Below the pieces are notes generated by a model. The model was not told the origin of the DNA and searched no databases. It worked only from the letters and a program-made list of their open reading frames with translations. Shown in pieces: positions 1-8,328 of a stretch of DNA of 64,000 nucleotides. The position numbers and the translations under genes were made by a program. The stretch's first letter is position 1. Each line of letters opens with the position of its first letter. Source of the stretch: Nitrospirillum viridazoti CBAmc (lineage in GTDB: Bacteria > Pseudomonadota > Alphaproteobacteria > Azospirillales > Azospirillaceae); assembly GCF_000730165.1 (NCBI RefSeq), contig NZ_CP022111.1:620001-684000 (forward strand), written 5' to 3'.

Positions 1-998
1 GTGATGGAGAAGGGGCCGCAGCCGGGCTTGCCGATGCGCCCCGTGGCCAGATGGCAATTGATGATGGCGTTGACCTTGTCGGTGCCCACGGAAGACTGAT
101 TCACCCCCTGGGAATAGACGGTGACGACGCGCGGGGTGGACGCGAACCACTGGTAGAAGCGGGCCAGGTCCGCCGGGTCCAGGCCGGTAAGGGCGGCGGT
201 CTGGTCGGCCGTTTGCCGGGCGGCGGCGAGGGCGGCCTCAAACCCCTCCACATGCGCCGCCATCCAGGCATGGTCCAGTTGGTCCTGGTCGGCCAGGTGG
301 GCCAGCAGGCCGTTGAACAGGGCGACGTCGGCGCTGGGGCGCACGGCGAGATGCAGGTCGGCATCCTCACACGTGGCGGTGCGGCGCGGGTCGATGGCGA
401 CGATGCGAAGGGGGCGCTTGGCCTTGGCCGCCAGCAGGCGCTGGTGCAGCACCGGGTGGCACCATGCGGAATTGCTGCCCACCAGCACCACCAGGTCCGC
501 CAGTTCCAAATCCTCATACGTCCCCGGCACCACGTCGGCACCGAAGGCGCGATTGTGGCCGGCGACGGAGGAGGCCATGCATAGCCGCGAATTGGTATCG
601 ATGTTGCCGCTGCCGATGAAGCCCTTCATCAGCTTGTTGGCGACGTAATAATCCTCCGTCAGGCATTGGCCGCTGACGTAGAAGGCAATGCTGTCGGGTC
701 CATACTCCGCGATCGTGGCCTTGAACCGCTGGGCCACCAGATCCAGGGCCTGGGTCCAGTCCGCCGCCCGCCCGTCGATCAGGGGGCGGGTCAGGCGCTC
801 GCCATCCTTCAGCGTCTCCGCCAGGGCGGACCCCTTGGAGCAGAGCCGGCCCCGGTTGGCCGGGTGGTCGGTGTCGCCCACCACCCGGCCGTCGGCCTGG
901 GCCACGACGCCGCAGCCCACGCCGCAATAGGGGCAGGTGGAGCGGACGGTGCCGGCGAGGGCACCGGCTTCAGCGTCCCGTGCCATCCCCTCCGGCAT
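1..998 (-). CDS. nasA: Assimilatory nitrate reductase catalytic subunit, N-terminal part (cut by window start)
   Basis: This is the large molybdopterin subunit that reduces nitrate to nitrite in the cytoplasm. The visible 332 codons begin with an N-terminal [4Fe-4S] motif, CPYCGVGCG (Cys about 22, 25 and 29), with the fourth Cys in RLCSKG near residue 57. The molybdopterin oxidoreductase core follows (SGQCLTEDYY, NSRLCMAS, GSNSAWCHP). The start ATG at 998 overlaps the nirD stop as TGATG, so translation is probably coupled. The 3' end lies beyond base 1; homologues are usually 700-900 residues. It is the last visible gene of the narK-nirB-nirD-nasA operon and would share its sigma-54 promoter and ANTAR leader. 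Identity is confident from motifs and context. Confidence 0.93.
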   Translation of the reverse strand, partial: MPEGMARDAEAGALAGTVRSTCPYCGVGCGVVAQADGRVVGDTDHPANRGRLCSKGSALAETLKDGERLTRPLIDGRAADWTQALDLVAQRFKATIAEYGPDSIAFYVSGQCLTEDYYVANKLMKGFIGSGNIDTNSRLCMASSVAGHNRAFGADVVPGTYEDLELADLVVLVGSNSAWCHPVLHQRLLAAKAKRPLRIVAIDPRRTATCEDADLHLAVRPSADVALFNGLLAHLADQDQLDHAWMAAHVEGFEAALAAARQTADQTAALTGLDPADLARFYQWFASTPRVVTVYSQGVNQSSVGTDKVNAIINCHLATGRIGKPGCGPFSI

Positions 999-1330
999 CA
1001 CGCCACCATGGCCAGCAGGATGCGGCCGTCCTGCACCCGCACGGGGATGCGGGTGACGCAGCCCTCGTCCGGGGCGCAGGCCTCGCCCGTCTCCAGGTCG
1101 ATCACCCAGTTGTGCAGGGGGCAGGTGACGGCATGGCCGTGCACCGTGCCCTGCGACAGGGGGCCGCCCTTGTGCGGGCAACGGTCGTCCACGGCGAAGA
1201 CGGCGTCGTCCAGGGTGCGGAAGACGGCGACGTCCCCCCGGGGGGTGGCGACCACGCGCGCACCCTGGCGGGGGATGTCCTCCACCGCGCCCACCTCGAC
1301 CCAGCGGCTTTCGATACCAACGTTGTCCAT
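998..1330 (-). CDS. nirD: Nitrite reductase small subunit (Rieske-type)
   Basis: This 110-residue protein partners NirB in NAD(P)H-dependent reduction of nitrite to ammonium. It has a Rieske-like [2Fe-2S] layout with CPHKGGPLS near residues 47-55 and CPLHNW near residues 68-73. Many NirD proteins have lost these ligands, but here both C-x-H and C-x2-H are kept. The length is typical. It starts 6 bases after the nirB stop and overlaps nasA by one base, so the three genes form a coupled operon. The alternative, a general Rieske ferredoxin, is unlikely next to nirB. Confidence 0.95.
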   Translation of the reverse strand: MDNVGIESRWVEVGAVEDIPRQGARVVATPRGDVAVFRTLDDAVFAVDDRCPHKGGPLSQGTVHGHAVTCPLHNWVIDLETGEACAPDEGCVTRIPVRVQDGRILLAMVA

Positions 1331-1336
1331 GGCGCT

Positions 1337-3808
1337 TCACTCCACCGTCGCCAGGGTGCGGAAGGGGGCGGCGGCCGCCTTGCCCGGCGCGCGTTCGGCC
1401 CAGGGGTCGTCCTGGCTGAATTTCTGAGCGTACAGGAACTTGGCGTAGAGCGCCTTGCGCCCCGCCTCATCGTCCACGATGCGCTGCTTCACATGGGCCA
1501 GCCCCACCCGCTCGATCCAGGGCGCCGTGCGTTCCAGATAGCGGGACTCCTCGCGGTAGAGCTGCAGGTAGGCGCCGCAGTATTCCAGCACCTCCTCCTC
1601 CGTCGTCACCTTGCACAACAAGTCGGTGACGCGGACGTGGATGCCGCCGTTGCCGCCGACATGCAGTTCCCAGCCGCTGTCCACCGCCACGACGCCGAAG
1701 TCCTTGATGGTGGCCTCGGCGCAGTTGCGCGGGCAGCCGGACACGGCCAGCTTCACCTTGTGCGCGTGCCAGGACCCCCAGGTCATGCGCTCCAGCTTCA
1801 CGCCCATGCCGGTGCTGTCCTGCGTGCCGAAGCGGCACCATTCGGAACCCACGCAGGTCTTCACCGTGCGCAGCGCCTTGCCGTAGGCGTGGCCGGAGAC
1901 CATGCCGGCGTCGTTCAGATCTTTCCACACATGGGGCAGCTGCTCGCGTGTCACGCCCAGCAGGTCGATGCGCTGGCCGCCCGTCACCTTCACGGTGGGG
2001 ATGGCATACTTGTCCACCACGTCGGCGATGGCGCGCAGCTCATCGGCCGTGGTCAGGCCGCCCCACATGCGCGGCACCACGGAATAGGTGCCGTCCTTCT
2101 GGATGTTGGCGTGGTTGCGCTCGTTCACGAAGCGGGACTGCTGGTCGTCCTGGTATTCACCGGGCCAGGCCACCAACAGGTAGAAGTTCAGCGCCGGGCG
2201 GCAGACATGGCAGCCGTCGGGCGTGGACCAGCCCAGGGTGGACATGACCGCCGGCATGGTGCGCAGTTCCTGATCCACGATGGCGCGGCGCACCTGGTCG
2301 TGGCTGTGGGTCGTGCATTTGCACAGCGGCTTCTCGCCCGTGGGCTTGGCGTAGCTATCGCCCAGCGACAGGGCCAGCAGCTGTTCCACCTGGGGCGTGC
2401 AGCTGCCGCAGGAGGCGGACGCCTTGGTGCGGGCCCGCACCCCCTCCAGCGTGGTCAGGCCATGCTCCGCGATGGCGCCCATGATCTTGCCTTTGCACAC
2501 GCCGTTGCAGCCGCAGATCTCGGCCTCATCGGGCAGGGCGGCCACGGCGGCGGTGGGGTCGGCGGCGGGCGCGCCGGCCGCCAGGCTGGCGAAGGCTTGG
2601 CCGAAGATGACAGTGTCGCGCAAGGCGCCCAGGGGCTTGCCCTCGCGCAACAGCTGGAAGTACCAGCCGCCGTCCTGGGCATCGCCATACAGCACGGCGC
2701 CCACCAGCACGTCGTCGCGCAGCACCAGGCGCTTATAGGTGTTGCGGGCGGCGTCACGGAAGACCACCTCCTCCGTCGTCTCGTCACCGATGAAGTCGCC
2801 GGCGGAGAAGACGTCGATGCCCGTGACCTTCAGGCGGGTGGCCATGGCGGCGGGGACGTAGTCGCTGGTGGCGTCCTCGCGCGCCAGATGGTCGGCGCAG
2901 ACCTTGGCCATGTCCCACAGCGGGGCCACCAGGCCATAGGTCTTGCCGCGATGCTCCACGCACTCGCCCACGGCGAAGATGTCGGGGACGGAGGTGCGCA
3001 TGTCGTCGCCCACCTCGATGCCGCGGTTGATGGCCAGGCCGGCGGCGCGCGCCAGGTCGATATTGGGACGGATGCCGATGGCCAGCACCACCAGGTCGCC
3101 CGGTATCTCCCGCCCGTCGGCCAGGCGCACGCCCTGCACCCGGCCCTCACCGAAGATCTCTTCGGTCTGGCCGTTGGTGAAGAAGTTCATGCCGCGCTCG
3201 TCCAGCTCGCGCTGCAGCAGCTCGGCCGCCGCCTTGTCCAGCTGGCGTTCCATCAGCGTGCCCATCAGGTGGACGACGGCCACCTGCATGCCCCGGCGCA
3301 GCAGGCCGTTGGCGGCCTCCAGTCCCAGCAGGCCGCCGCCGATGACGATGGCGCGCTTATGCGTCTGCGACGCCGCGATCATGGTGTTGACGTCGGCGAT
3401 GTCGCGGAAGGCGCAGACCCCGGGCAGATCCAAGCCCGGCACCGGCGGGGCGATGGGTCGGGACCCGGTGGCCAGCAGAACCTTGTCATAGGCCACCACC
3501 CGGCCGCTGGCGGAGGTCACGGTGCGGGCCTGGGTGTCGATGGCGGTCACCGCGTCACCGGTGATCAGCTCGATCCCATTCTCCTCATACCAGGAGCGGG
3601 GGTTGATGACGATCTGCTCCAGGTCCTTTTCGCCGGCCAGCACGGACGACAGCATGATGCGGTCGTAGTTCACGTGCGGTTCGGCGCCGAAGACCGTGAT
3701 GTCGTACTTCAGCGGGTTGCGCTTCAGCAGTTCGTCCACCGTCCGCATGCCGGCCATACCGTTGCCGACAACCACCAGCTTCTGGCGCGGGGGCATATGC
3801 GTGTCCAT
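1337..3808 (-). CDS. nirB: Nitrite reductase [NAD(P)H] large subunit
   Basis: The 823-residue sirohaem enzyme performs the six-electron reduction of nitrite to ammonium. An N-terminal FAD/NAD(P)-binding oxidoreductase region begins with VVVGNGMAG (residues 12-20). A BFD-like [2Fe-2S] domain follows, with CGCNGVCKG near 430 and CGSC near 467. The C-terminal sulfite/nitrite reductase domains carry C-x5-C in TCVGSEWC near 650 and C-x3-C in SGCPRNC near 692, the expected ligands for [4Fe-4S]-sirohaem. The length matches the family. An internal ATG four codons in is a possible alternative start. It lies between narK and nirD in the same operon. Confidence 0.97.
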   Translation of the reverse strand: MDTHMPPRQKLVVVGNGMAGMRTVDELLKRNPLKYDITVFGAEPHVNYDRIMLSSVLAGEKDLEQIVINPRSWYEENGIELITGDAVTAIDTQARTVTSASGRVVAYDKVLLATGSRPIAPPVPGLDLPGVCAFRDIADVNTMIAASQTHKRAIVIGGGLLGLEAANGLLRRGMQVAVVHLMGTLMERQLDKAAAELLQRELDERGMNFFTNGQTEEIFGEGRVQGVRLADGREIPGDLVVLAIGIRPNIDLARAAGLAINRGIEVGDDMRTSVPDIFAVGECVEHRGKTYGLVAPLWDMAKVCADHLAREDATSDYVPAAMATRLKVTGIDVFSAGDFIGDETTEEVVFRDAARNTYKRLVLRDDVLVGAVLYGDAQDGGWYFQLLREGKPLGALRDTVIFGQAFASLAAGAPAADPTAAVAALPDEAEICGCNGVCKGKIMGAIAEHGLTTLEGVRARTKASASCGSCTPQVEQLLALSLGDSYAKPTGEKPLCKCTTHSHDQVRRAIVDQELRTMPAVMSTLGWSTPDGCHVCRPALNFYLLVAWPGEYQDDQQSRFVNERNHANIQKDGTYSVVPRMWGGLTTADELRAIADVVDKYAIPTVKVTGGQRIDLLGVTREQLPHVWKDLNDAGMVSGHAYGKALRTVKTCVGSEWCRFGTQDSTGMGVKLERMTWGSWHAHKVKLAVSGCPRNCAEATIKDFGVVAVDSGWELHVGGNGGIHVRVTDLLCKVTTEEEVLEYCGAYLQLYREESRYLERTAPWIERVGLAHVKQRIVDDEAGRKALYAKFLYAQKFSQDDPWAERAPGKAAAAPFRTLATVE

Positions 3809-3867
3809 GGGGGAACCCTTCCCTTAAATCGCTAAGTCTGGAGTGCTGTCAGTAGGGCGCGGCCGGA

Positions 3868-5079
3868 TCAGACGCGAGCCGCGCCCAGGGCGGCGGCGCC
3901 CCAGGTGGTGCGCCACCGGCGCTTCACGCCGGTCAGGCCGACCAGGGCCGCCAGGGCCAGCAGGGCGAACAGCAGGAAGCCCGCCTGGTAACCGCCGGTC
4001 AGCTGCTTGGAGTAGCCGAGGCTGGAGGCCAGGTAGAAGCCGCCCACGCCGCCCATCATGCCGACCAGGCCGGTCATGACGCCGATCTCGCGGCGGAAGC
4101 GCTGCGGCACCAGCTGGAAGACGGCCCCGTTGCCCATGCCCAGCGCCAGCATGGCGACGACGAAGACGGCCAGGGCCATCCAGGCCTGCGGCAGGGCGAA
4201 GCTGACCACCACCAGGGCGCTGGCGGCGATGGTGTACATGACGGTTAGTGAGCGGACGCCGCCGATGCGGTCGGCCACGGCACCGCCGATGGGCCGCACC
4301 AGGGACCCGGCGAAGACGCAGGCTGCGGTGAAATAGCCGGCGGTGATGGGGCTCAGCCCATACTGGTCGTTGAAGTAGATGGTGAGGGAGGAGGCGAGGC
4401 CGACGAAGCCGCCGAAGGTGACGCTGTAGAAGAACATGAACCACCAGGCGTCGCCGATCTTCAGCACCGCCAGGTATTCGGCCAGCGACTTGGCCGGCGG
4501 GCATTCCGGGCTGTCCTTGGCCAGCACGGTGTAGACGCACAGCGTCAGGGCGAGCGGGATGGCCAGCAGGCCCAGCACGTTGTTCCAGCCATAGGCGACG
4601 GCCAGGGCCGGCGCGAAGAGGGAGGCGAACACGGTGCCGGAGTTGCCGGCACCCGCCAGGCCCAGGGCCGTGCCCTGGTGTTCCGGCGGATACCACCGCG
4701 AGGCCAGCGGCAGGGCCACGGCGAAGCTGGCGCCGGCCACGCCCAGGATGGCGCCGGTCAGCAGCGTGGCGTTGAAGCTGTGCACCCCGAAGTACCAGAC
4801 GGCGATCAGCCCGGCGATCACCACCGCTTGCGCCAGGAGGCCGGTGCGCTTGGGGCCCAGGTGATCCACCAGGATGCCGTTGATAACGCGGAAGAAGGCG
4901 CCGGCCAGGACGGGAACCGCCACCATCAGGCCCTTCTGCGCCGGCGACAGGCCCAGATCCTTGGCGATCAGCACGCCCAGCGGGCCCAGGATCACCCAGG
5001 CCATGAAGCTCATGTCGAAGTAGAGAAACGCCGCGAACAGGGTCGGCAGATGTCCAGCCTTCAGGAAACTCTTGTTCAT
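3868..5079 (-). CDS. narK: Nitrate/nitrite transporter, MFS NNP family
   Basis: This 403-residue inner-membrane protein has about 12 hydrophobic segments and resembles the NarK/NasA nitrate-nitrite porters of the major facilitator superfamily. The glycine-rich segment LGLAGAGNSGT in TM5 is the nitrate-signature region, with arginine-containing segments in TM2 and TM8. A good ribosome site (CCGGAGGC) lies six bases before the ATG. It is the first gene of the nitrate operon and is preceded by a long structured leader and a sigma-54 promoter. nirB starts 59 bases downstream. Uptake for assimilation is inferred from the operon; nitrite extrusion cannot be excluded. Confidence 0.94.
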   Translation of the reverse strand: MNKSFLKAGHLPTLFAAFLYFDMSFMAWVILGPLGVLIAKDLGLSPAQKGLMVAVPVLAGAFFRVINGILVDHLGPKRTGLLAQAVVIAGLIAVWYFGVHSFNATLLTGAILGVAGASFAVALPLASRWYPPEHQGTALGLAGAGNSGTVFASLFAPALAVAYGWNNVLGLLAIPLALTLCVYTVLAKDSPECPPAKSLAEYLAVLKIGDAWWFMFFYSVTFGGFVGLASSLTIYFNDQYGLSPITAGYFTAACVFAGSLVRPIGGAVADRIGGVRSLTVMYTIAASALVVVSFALPQAWMALAVFVVAMLALGMGNGAVFQLVPQRFRREIGVMTGLVGMMGGVGGFYLASSLGYSKQLTGGYQAGFLLFALLALAALVGLTGVKRRWRTTWGAAALGAARV

Positions 5080-5224
5080 CGGTTGCCTCCGGAGCAGGGC
5101 CGTGGGCCTTATGGGGAACGGGGCGGCCGGTATCAGGCGCCGCCTATCACCAGAAGGGGTGGTGGATCGGGGTCAGGCCGCGAGGGGCCTGGGGGTGGGG
5201 TAGGGCCCGGTGGAACCGGACACT

Positions 5225-5319
5225 GACAGGCCGCCGTTGACCCGCCGATCAGACCACAGGGGACGTGCGCCGTTGCGCTATCCCGGAGGCGGGACCGCCC
5301 CGCCGTTGGGGCCGTCCCG
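5225..5319 (-). promoter_or_regulatory. ANTAR-type antitermination leader with AACGGC hexaloop hairpins
   Basis: Read on the minus strand, the narK leader contains AACGGC three times. At 5290-5319 it is the six-base loop of a strong hairpin: an inner GCCCC/GGGGC stem, one mismatch, then CGGGAC/GTCCCG. At 5225-5246 it is the loop of an eight-pair stem with three G-U pairs. A third copy at 5269-5274 sits in a weaker stem. Known ANTAR targets are paired hairpins with hexaloops having A at position 1 and G at position 4, which fits here. The 3' arm of the last hairpin (GGCCTG) could also pair with CAGGCC at 5186-5191, which itself can pair with GGCCTG at 5174-5179, giving a possible switch. No U-tract is seen. 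Confidence 0.72.
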
Positions 5320-5364
5320 ATGCAGAAAAGAACCTTTCGGCTCCCTGCTCGTGTAATGTTCTTC

Positions 5365-5379
5365 GCAACCGCCGTGCCA
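5365..5379 (-). promoter_or_regulatory. Sigma-54 promoter of the nitrate assimilation operon
   Basis: On the minus strand the sequence TGGCAC-GGCGG-TTGC matches the RpoN -24/-12 consensus with the exact GG-N10-GC spacing. Transcription would start about 12 bases downstream, near 5353, giving a leader of roughly 275 nt before narK. Sigma-54 control implies activation by an enhancer-binding protein such as NtrC, in line with nitrogen-status control. I did not find a convincing pair of NtrC sites upstream. Confidence 0.8.
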
Positions 5380-5507
5380 ATTTCGCAATCGCGGAAAACC
5401 TGGGGTTTTGGAAGAACGGCCGGCGGTCTATGTGCCTAATTTTTGCGCAATCGCCAAGCTGACAGCGCAAATGATTAAACTATAGGCAATAATTGGGATG
5501 GGTAGGG

Positions 5508-7208
5508 ATGGGGGCACGGCAGATCGAATTGCGCGTCGGCTGGTGCAGTGAAACCGGCCGCCGCCCGCGCAATGAGGATTACGTGGGCGTGTGCCTGGGT
5601 ACCGCCACCCAGCGGGCCCGCCAGGGGGCGGTGGCCGCCATCGCCGACGGCGTCTCGGGGGCGCCCGGCGGCCGGGTGGCGGCGGAGCTGGCGGTGCGCG
5701 GCTTCATCGATTTCTATCTGGGCGAACGCCAGACCCTGGGCATCCGGCGGGCGGCGGCGCACGCGGCGGAGGCCATCAACCGCTGGATCCACGCCCAGGG
5801 CCGCACGGACCCGGAGCGCACGGGCATGGCCACCACCCTGACCGCCGTCATCCTGCGCGACCGCCGCGCCCACATCCTGCACGTGGGCGATACCCGCCTG
5901 TACCGCCTACGCGACGGCCGGCTGACCCAGCTGACCGAGGACCATGTGCACAGCGGCCCGGACCAGCGCCACATCCTGCGCCGCGCCATCGGGCTGGAGG
6001 ACGCGCTGCGCGCCGACTACACGGCCGAACCCTTGCGCGAAGGCGACCGCCTGGTGTTGCTGACCGATGGCGTGCACGGGGTCTTGTCATCCCGCGACCT
6101 GACACGCCTCACCTCCAGTGAACCGACGCCGGAGGCTGCCAGCCAGGAGATGGTGGCCGCAGCGTTGTCCGCCGGCAGCCACGACAACGCCACCGCCCTG
6201 ATCATCGACGTGGTGGCGCTGCCGCCGGCCGACCAGGGCGAACTGGCCGACCTGACGGCGGAACTGCCCATCCTGCCCGTGCCCAAGCCGGGCGATGTGG
6301 TCGACGGCTATCGCGTAGGCCGCCAATTGTCCGATGGCCGCTACAGCGCCCTGTTCCTGACTGAGCCGGCGGGGAAGGAGGCACCGCTGGTGCTGAAGTT
6401 CCCCAAGCCCACGGTAGCGGAGGATGCCGTCTACCGCCTGGCCTTCGTGCGAGAGGGCTGGGTGGCGGCGCGGGTGCGCAGCCCCTGGCTGGGGGAGGTG
6501 GTGGAGGTGCCGCCCGGCCGGCAGACGCGGCTATATACCGTCATGCCCTATTACCCAGGGCAAACCCTGGCGCAGCGCCTGGCGGCGCCGCCGCGCGTGG
6601 GCGTGGCGGAGGGCGTGCCCCTGGCGGTGAGACTGGCCAAGGCGGTGGCGGCGCTGCACCGCGCCGGCATCATCCACCGCGACCTCAAGCCGGACAACGT
6701 CATCATCGACGGCGCCGGTGGCCTGCGTCTGATCGACCTGGGCGTGGTGCGCCTGCCCGGGATGGAGGATTTCCCGGCCGAGCAAATCCCCGGCACGCCC
6801 AGCTACATGGCGCCGGAACTGCTGGCCGGCGCGCCGGGGGATGAGCGCACCGACCTCTACGCCCTGGGCGTCACCGTTTATCACCTGTTTACCGGCGCCT
6901 ACCCCTACGGCGAGGTCGAACCCTTCCAGCGTCCCCGCTTCGGCGCTCTGGTGCCCTTGCAGCAGCGCCGCCCCGACCTGCCCACCTGGCTGGACCTGTC
7001 GGTCATGAAGGCTGTGGCTGCCCACCCGGCCGACCGCCACGGCGACGTGCTGGAATTCGCCCTGGAACTGGAGGCGGGCGCCGCCCACCCCGCGCCCCGC
7101 CCCACCCGCCGCCGCTCCTTCTACGACCGCGACCCGGTGCGCTTCTGGAAGCTGACGGCCCTGGTGCTGCTGGTCCTGCTGATCCTGTCGCTGGTACGTG
7201 CAGGCTAG
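5508..7208 (+). CDS. Bifunctional PP2C phosphatase / Ser-Thr protein kinase, membrane-anchored
   Basis: This single polypeptide of about 566 residues joins two opposing activities. Residues about 1-235 are a PP2C phosphatase with RPRNEDYVG, AIADGVSG, LHVGDTRLYR, LLTDGVHG and a final DNAT metal-binding motif. Residues about 265-530 are a Hanks-type kinase with LVLKFPK (ATP lysine), HRDLKPDN (catalytic loop), LIDLG in place of DFG, and YMAPELL. A C-terminal hydrophobic helix (about 545-562) should anchor it in the membrane. An upstream in-frame TTG at 5493 is possible, but ATG 5508 has a GGGATGGG ribosome site. Such fusions occur beside nas genes in Pseudomonas, so a role in nitrate assimilation is inferred. 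Confidence 0.88.
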   Translation: MGARQIELRVGWCSETGRRPRNEDYVGVCLGTATQRARQGAVAAIADGVSGAPGGRVAAELAVRGFIDFYLGERQTLGIRRAAAHAAEAINRWIHAQGRTDPERTGMATTLTAVILRDRRAHILHVGDTRLYRLRDGRLTQLTEDHVHSGPDQRHILRRAIGLEDALRADYTAEPLREGDRLVLLTDGVHGVLSSRDLTRLTSSEPTPEAASQEMVAAALSAGSHDNATALIIDVVALPPADQGELADLTAELPILPVPKPGDVVDGYRVGRQLSDGRYSALFLTEPAGKEAPLVLKFPKPTVAEDAVYRLAFVREGWVAARVRSPWLGEVVEVPPGRQTRLYTVMPYYPGQTLAQRLAAPPRVGVAEGVPLAVRLAKAVAALHRAGIIHRDLKPDNVIIDGAGGLRLIDLGVVRLPGMEDFPAEQIPGTPSYMAPELLAGAPGDERTDLYALGVTVYHLFTGAYPYGEVEPFQRPRFGALVPLQQRRPDLPTWLDLSVMKAVAAHPADRHGDVLEFALELEAGAAHPAPRPTRRRSFYDRDPVRFWKLTALVLLVLLILSLVRAG

Positions 7209-7246
7209 TTTGATGATTACGGCAGAGAACTTAAGGCTCTTGGTTG

Positions 7247-8260
7247 TTATTTAGATTTTTTATTATTTTTAAGATTCATTCCTGACCGTATTAGAGTCTC
7301 TTTATCAGCTTCTATCCAGCGATCCATTGGATAGCCATCTTCAGTGCTGGGTGGGCGCATAGATAAAAGGTAACCAGTCCAGTCGGTACATCCCTCATTT
7401 TCCATTATTCTAATGAAACCATCTGCATTTTGATCTTTGACTAGCTTGAAAACATTAAGTGGCTTCCCGCGATCTCCATAGTATACGTACGTAAAATTTC
7501 CGCGCATATAATGATATGCTATACCTTGTTTATGAGAATTGGGTTTTGTTACATAGCAACTGAAGGAAAACTCTCTAAGTTCATCCAATTCTGCGACAAT
7601 ATTATCGGGGAAGGAAGCTTGTTGCTCGGCAGTTATTGGTTTGGTGTCTAAGCTGATGGCATATGGCCTATAAGTAAAACCGCCATCTACATTACTTATA
7701 ACTACTGGATGGCCAAAAACGGAATGGACATCTCGATCTAAAATTACATACCGAAGAGTAGATGCCAATTTGAACGTCTGATTGTTCCCTGCAATTTCGA
7801 GTCTGTTGGCGGTGGCCATGAGTGGCCTCTCAAAATGCGAGACTGACGTTGGAACATTTTCGCTATTACGATATAGCTGGAATCGATCAAATGCGATCTT
7901 CTCGCCAATCCATGAAATATTTGATGGGCCTTTTGTTTTCCTTCCTCCGGATATCTTCGTAATTGATGGATTTCCTAACTGGGACATTATGAGGAAGTCG
8001 ACACCATTTTCTTTCTGTATGTGAAACTCTAGGAAATAATTAACAACATCATGATAATTTTCGACGGTTGGGCATTTTGAAATTGCTGTATCGGCTAGTT
8101 CTGGGCTGCCGGAAAAGCCAACCGCAATATTTTCAGACAATATACAAATCTTTGGCTTGCATTTGTGAGCTGGGAATATGTCACCGTTATTGTGTGATAT
8201 TCCTGTATCTGATACAGCGCTTATATTTTTACCATTAACTTGCGCGACAACTAAAGTCAT
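7247..8260 (-). CDS. AT-rich orphan protein with proteasome-like (Ntn-hydrolase) N-terminus
   Basis: This 337-residue protein has no function I can name with certainty. It begins Met-Thr-Leu-Val-Val, and the pattern T2, D18 (VSDTG), a lysine at 33-37 (KCKPKI) and GFSGS at 48-52 mirrors HslV and proteasome beta subunits, where the N-terminal Thr exposed after processing is the nucleophile. Later segments (FLIMSQ, SWIGEK) also suit that fold. No signal peptide or membrane helix is seen. The start is set by GGGAGA six bases upstream. Base composition is far more AT-rich than the neighbours, which suggests horizontal transfer into the nas region. The gene is convergent with the kinase fusion. The fold is inferred from pattern only. 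Confidence 0.6.
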   Translation of the reverse strand: MTLVVAQVNGKNISAVSDTGISHNNGDIFPAHKCKPKICILSENIAVGFSGSPELADTAISKCPTVENYHDVVNYFLEFHIQKENGVDFLIMSQLGNPSITKISGGRKTKGPSNISWIGEKIAFDRFQLYRNSENVPTSVSHFERPLMATANRLEIAGNNQTFKLASTLRYVILDRDVHSVFGHPVVISNVDGGFTYRPYAISLDTKPITAEQQASFPDNIVAELDELREFSFSCYVTKPNSHKQGIAYHYMRGNFTYVYYGDRGKPLNVFKLVKDQNADGFIRIMENEGCTDWTGYLLSMRPPSTEDGYPMDRWIEADKETLIRSGMNLKNNKKSK

Positions 8261-8328
8261 TATTTGTCTCCCGAGGCCGAGGTTCGCATCCGGAGATATG
8301 GTAAACATATGTCCTGAAAAATAAACGC

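Noticed and set aside
980-3835. Long plus-strand frame (951 codons) opposite nirB/nirD
   Set aside because: It is antisense to well-supported nitrite reductase genes, and its product is His/Gly/Ala-rich low-complexity sequence typical of GC-driven shadow frames.
5401-5470. NtrC enhancer site upstream of the sigma-54 promoter
   Set aside because: Segments such as TTGCGCAAAAATTAGGCAC resemble half of the consensus only; the second half-site is wrong.
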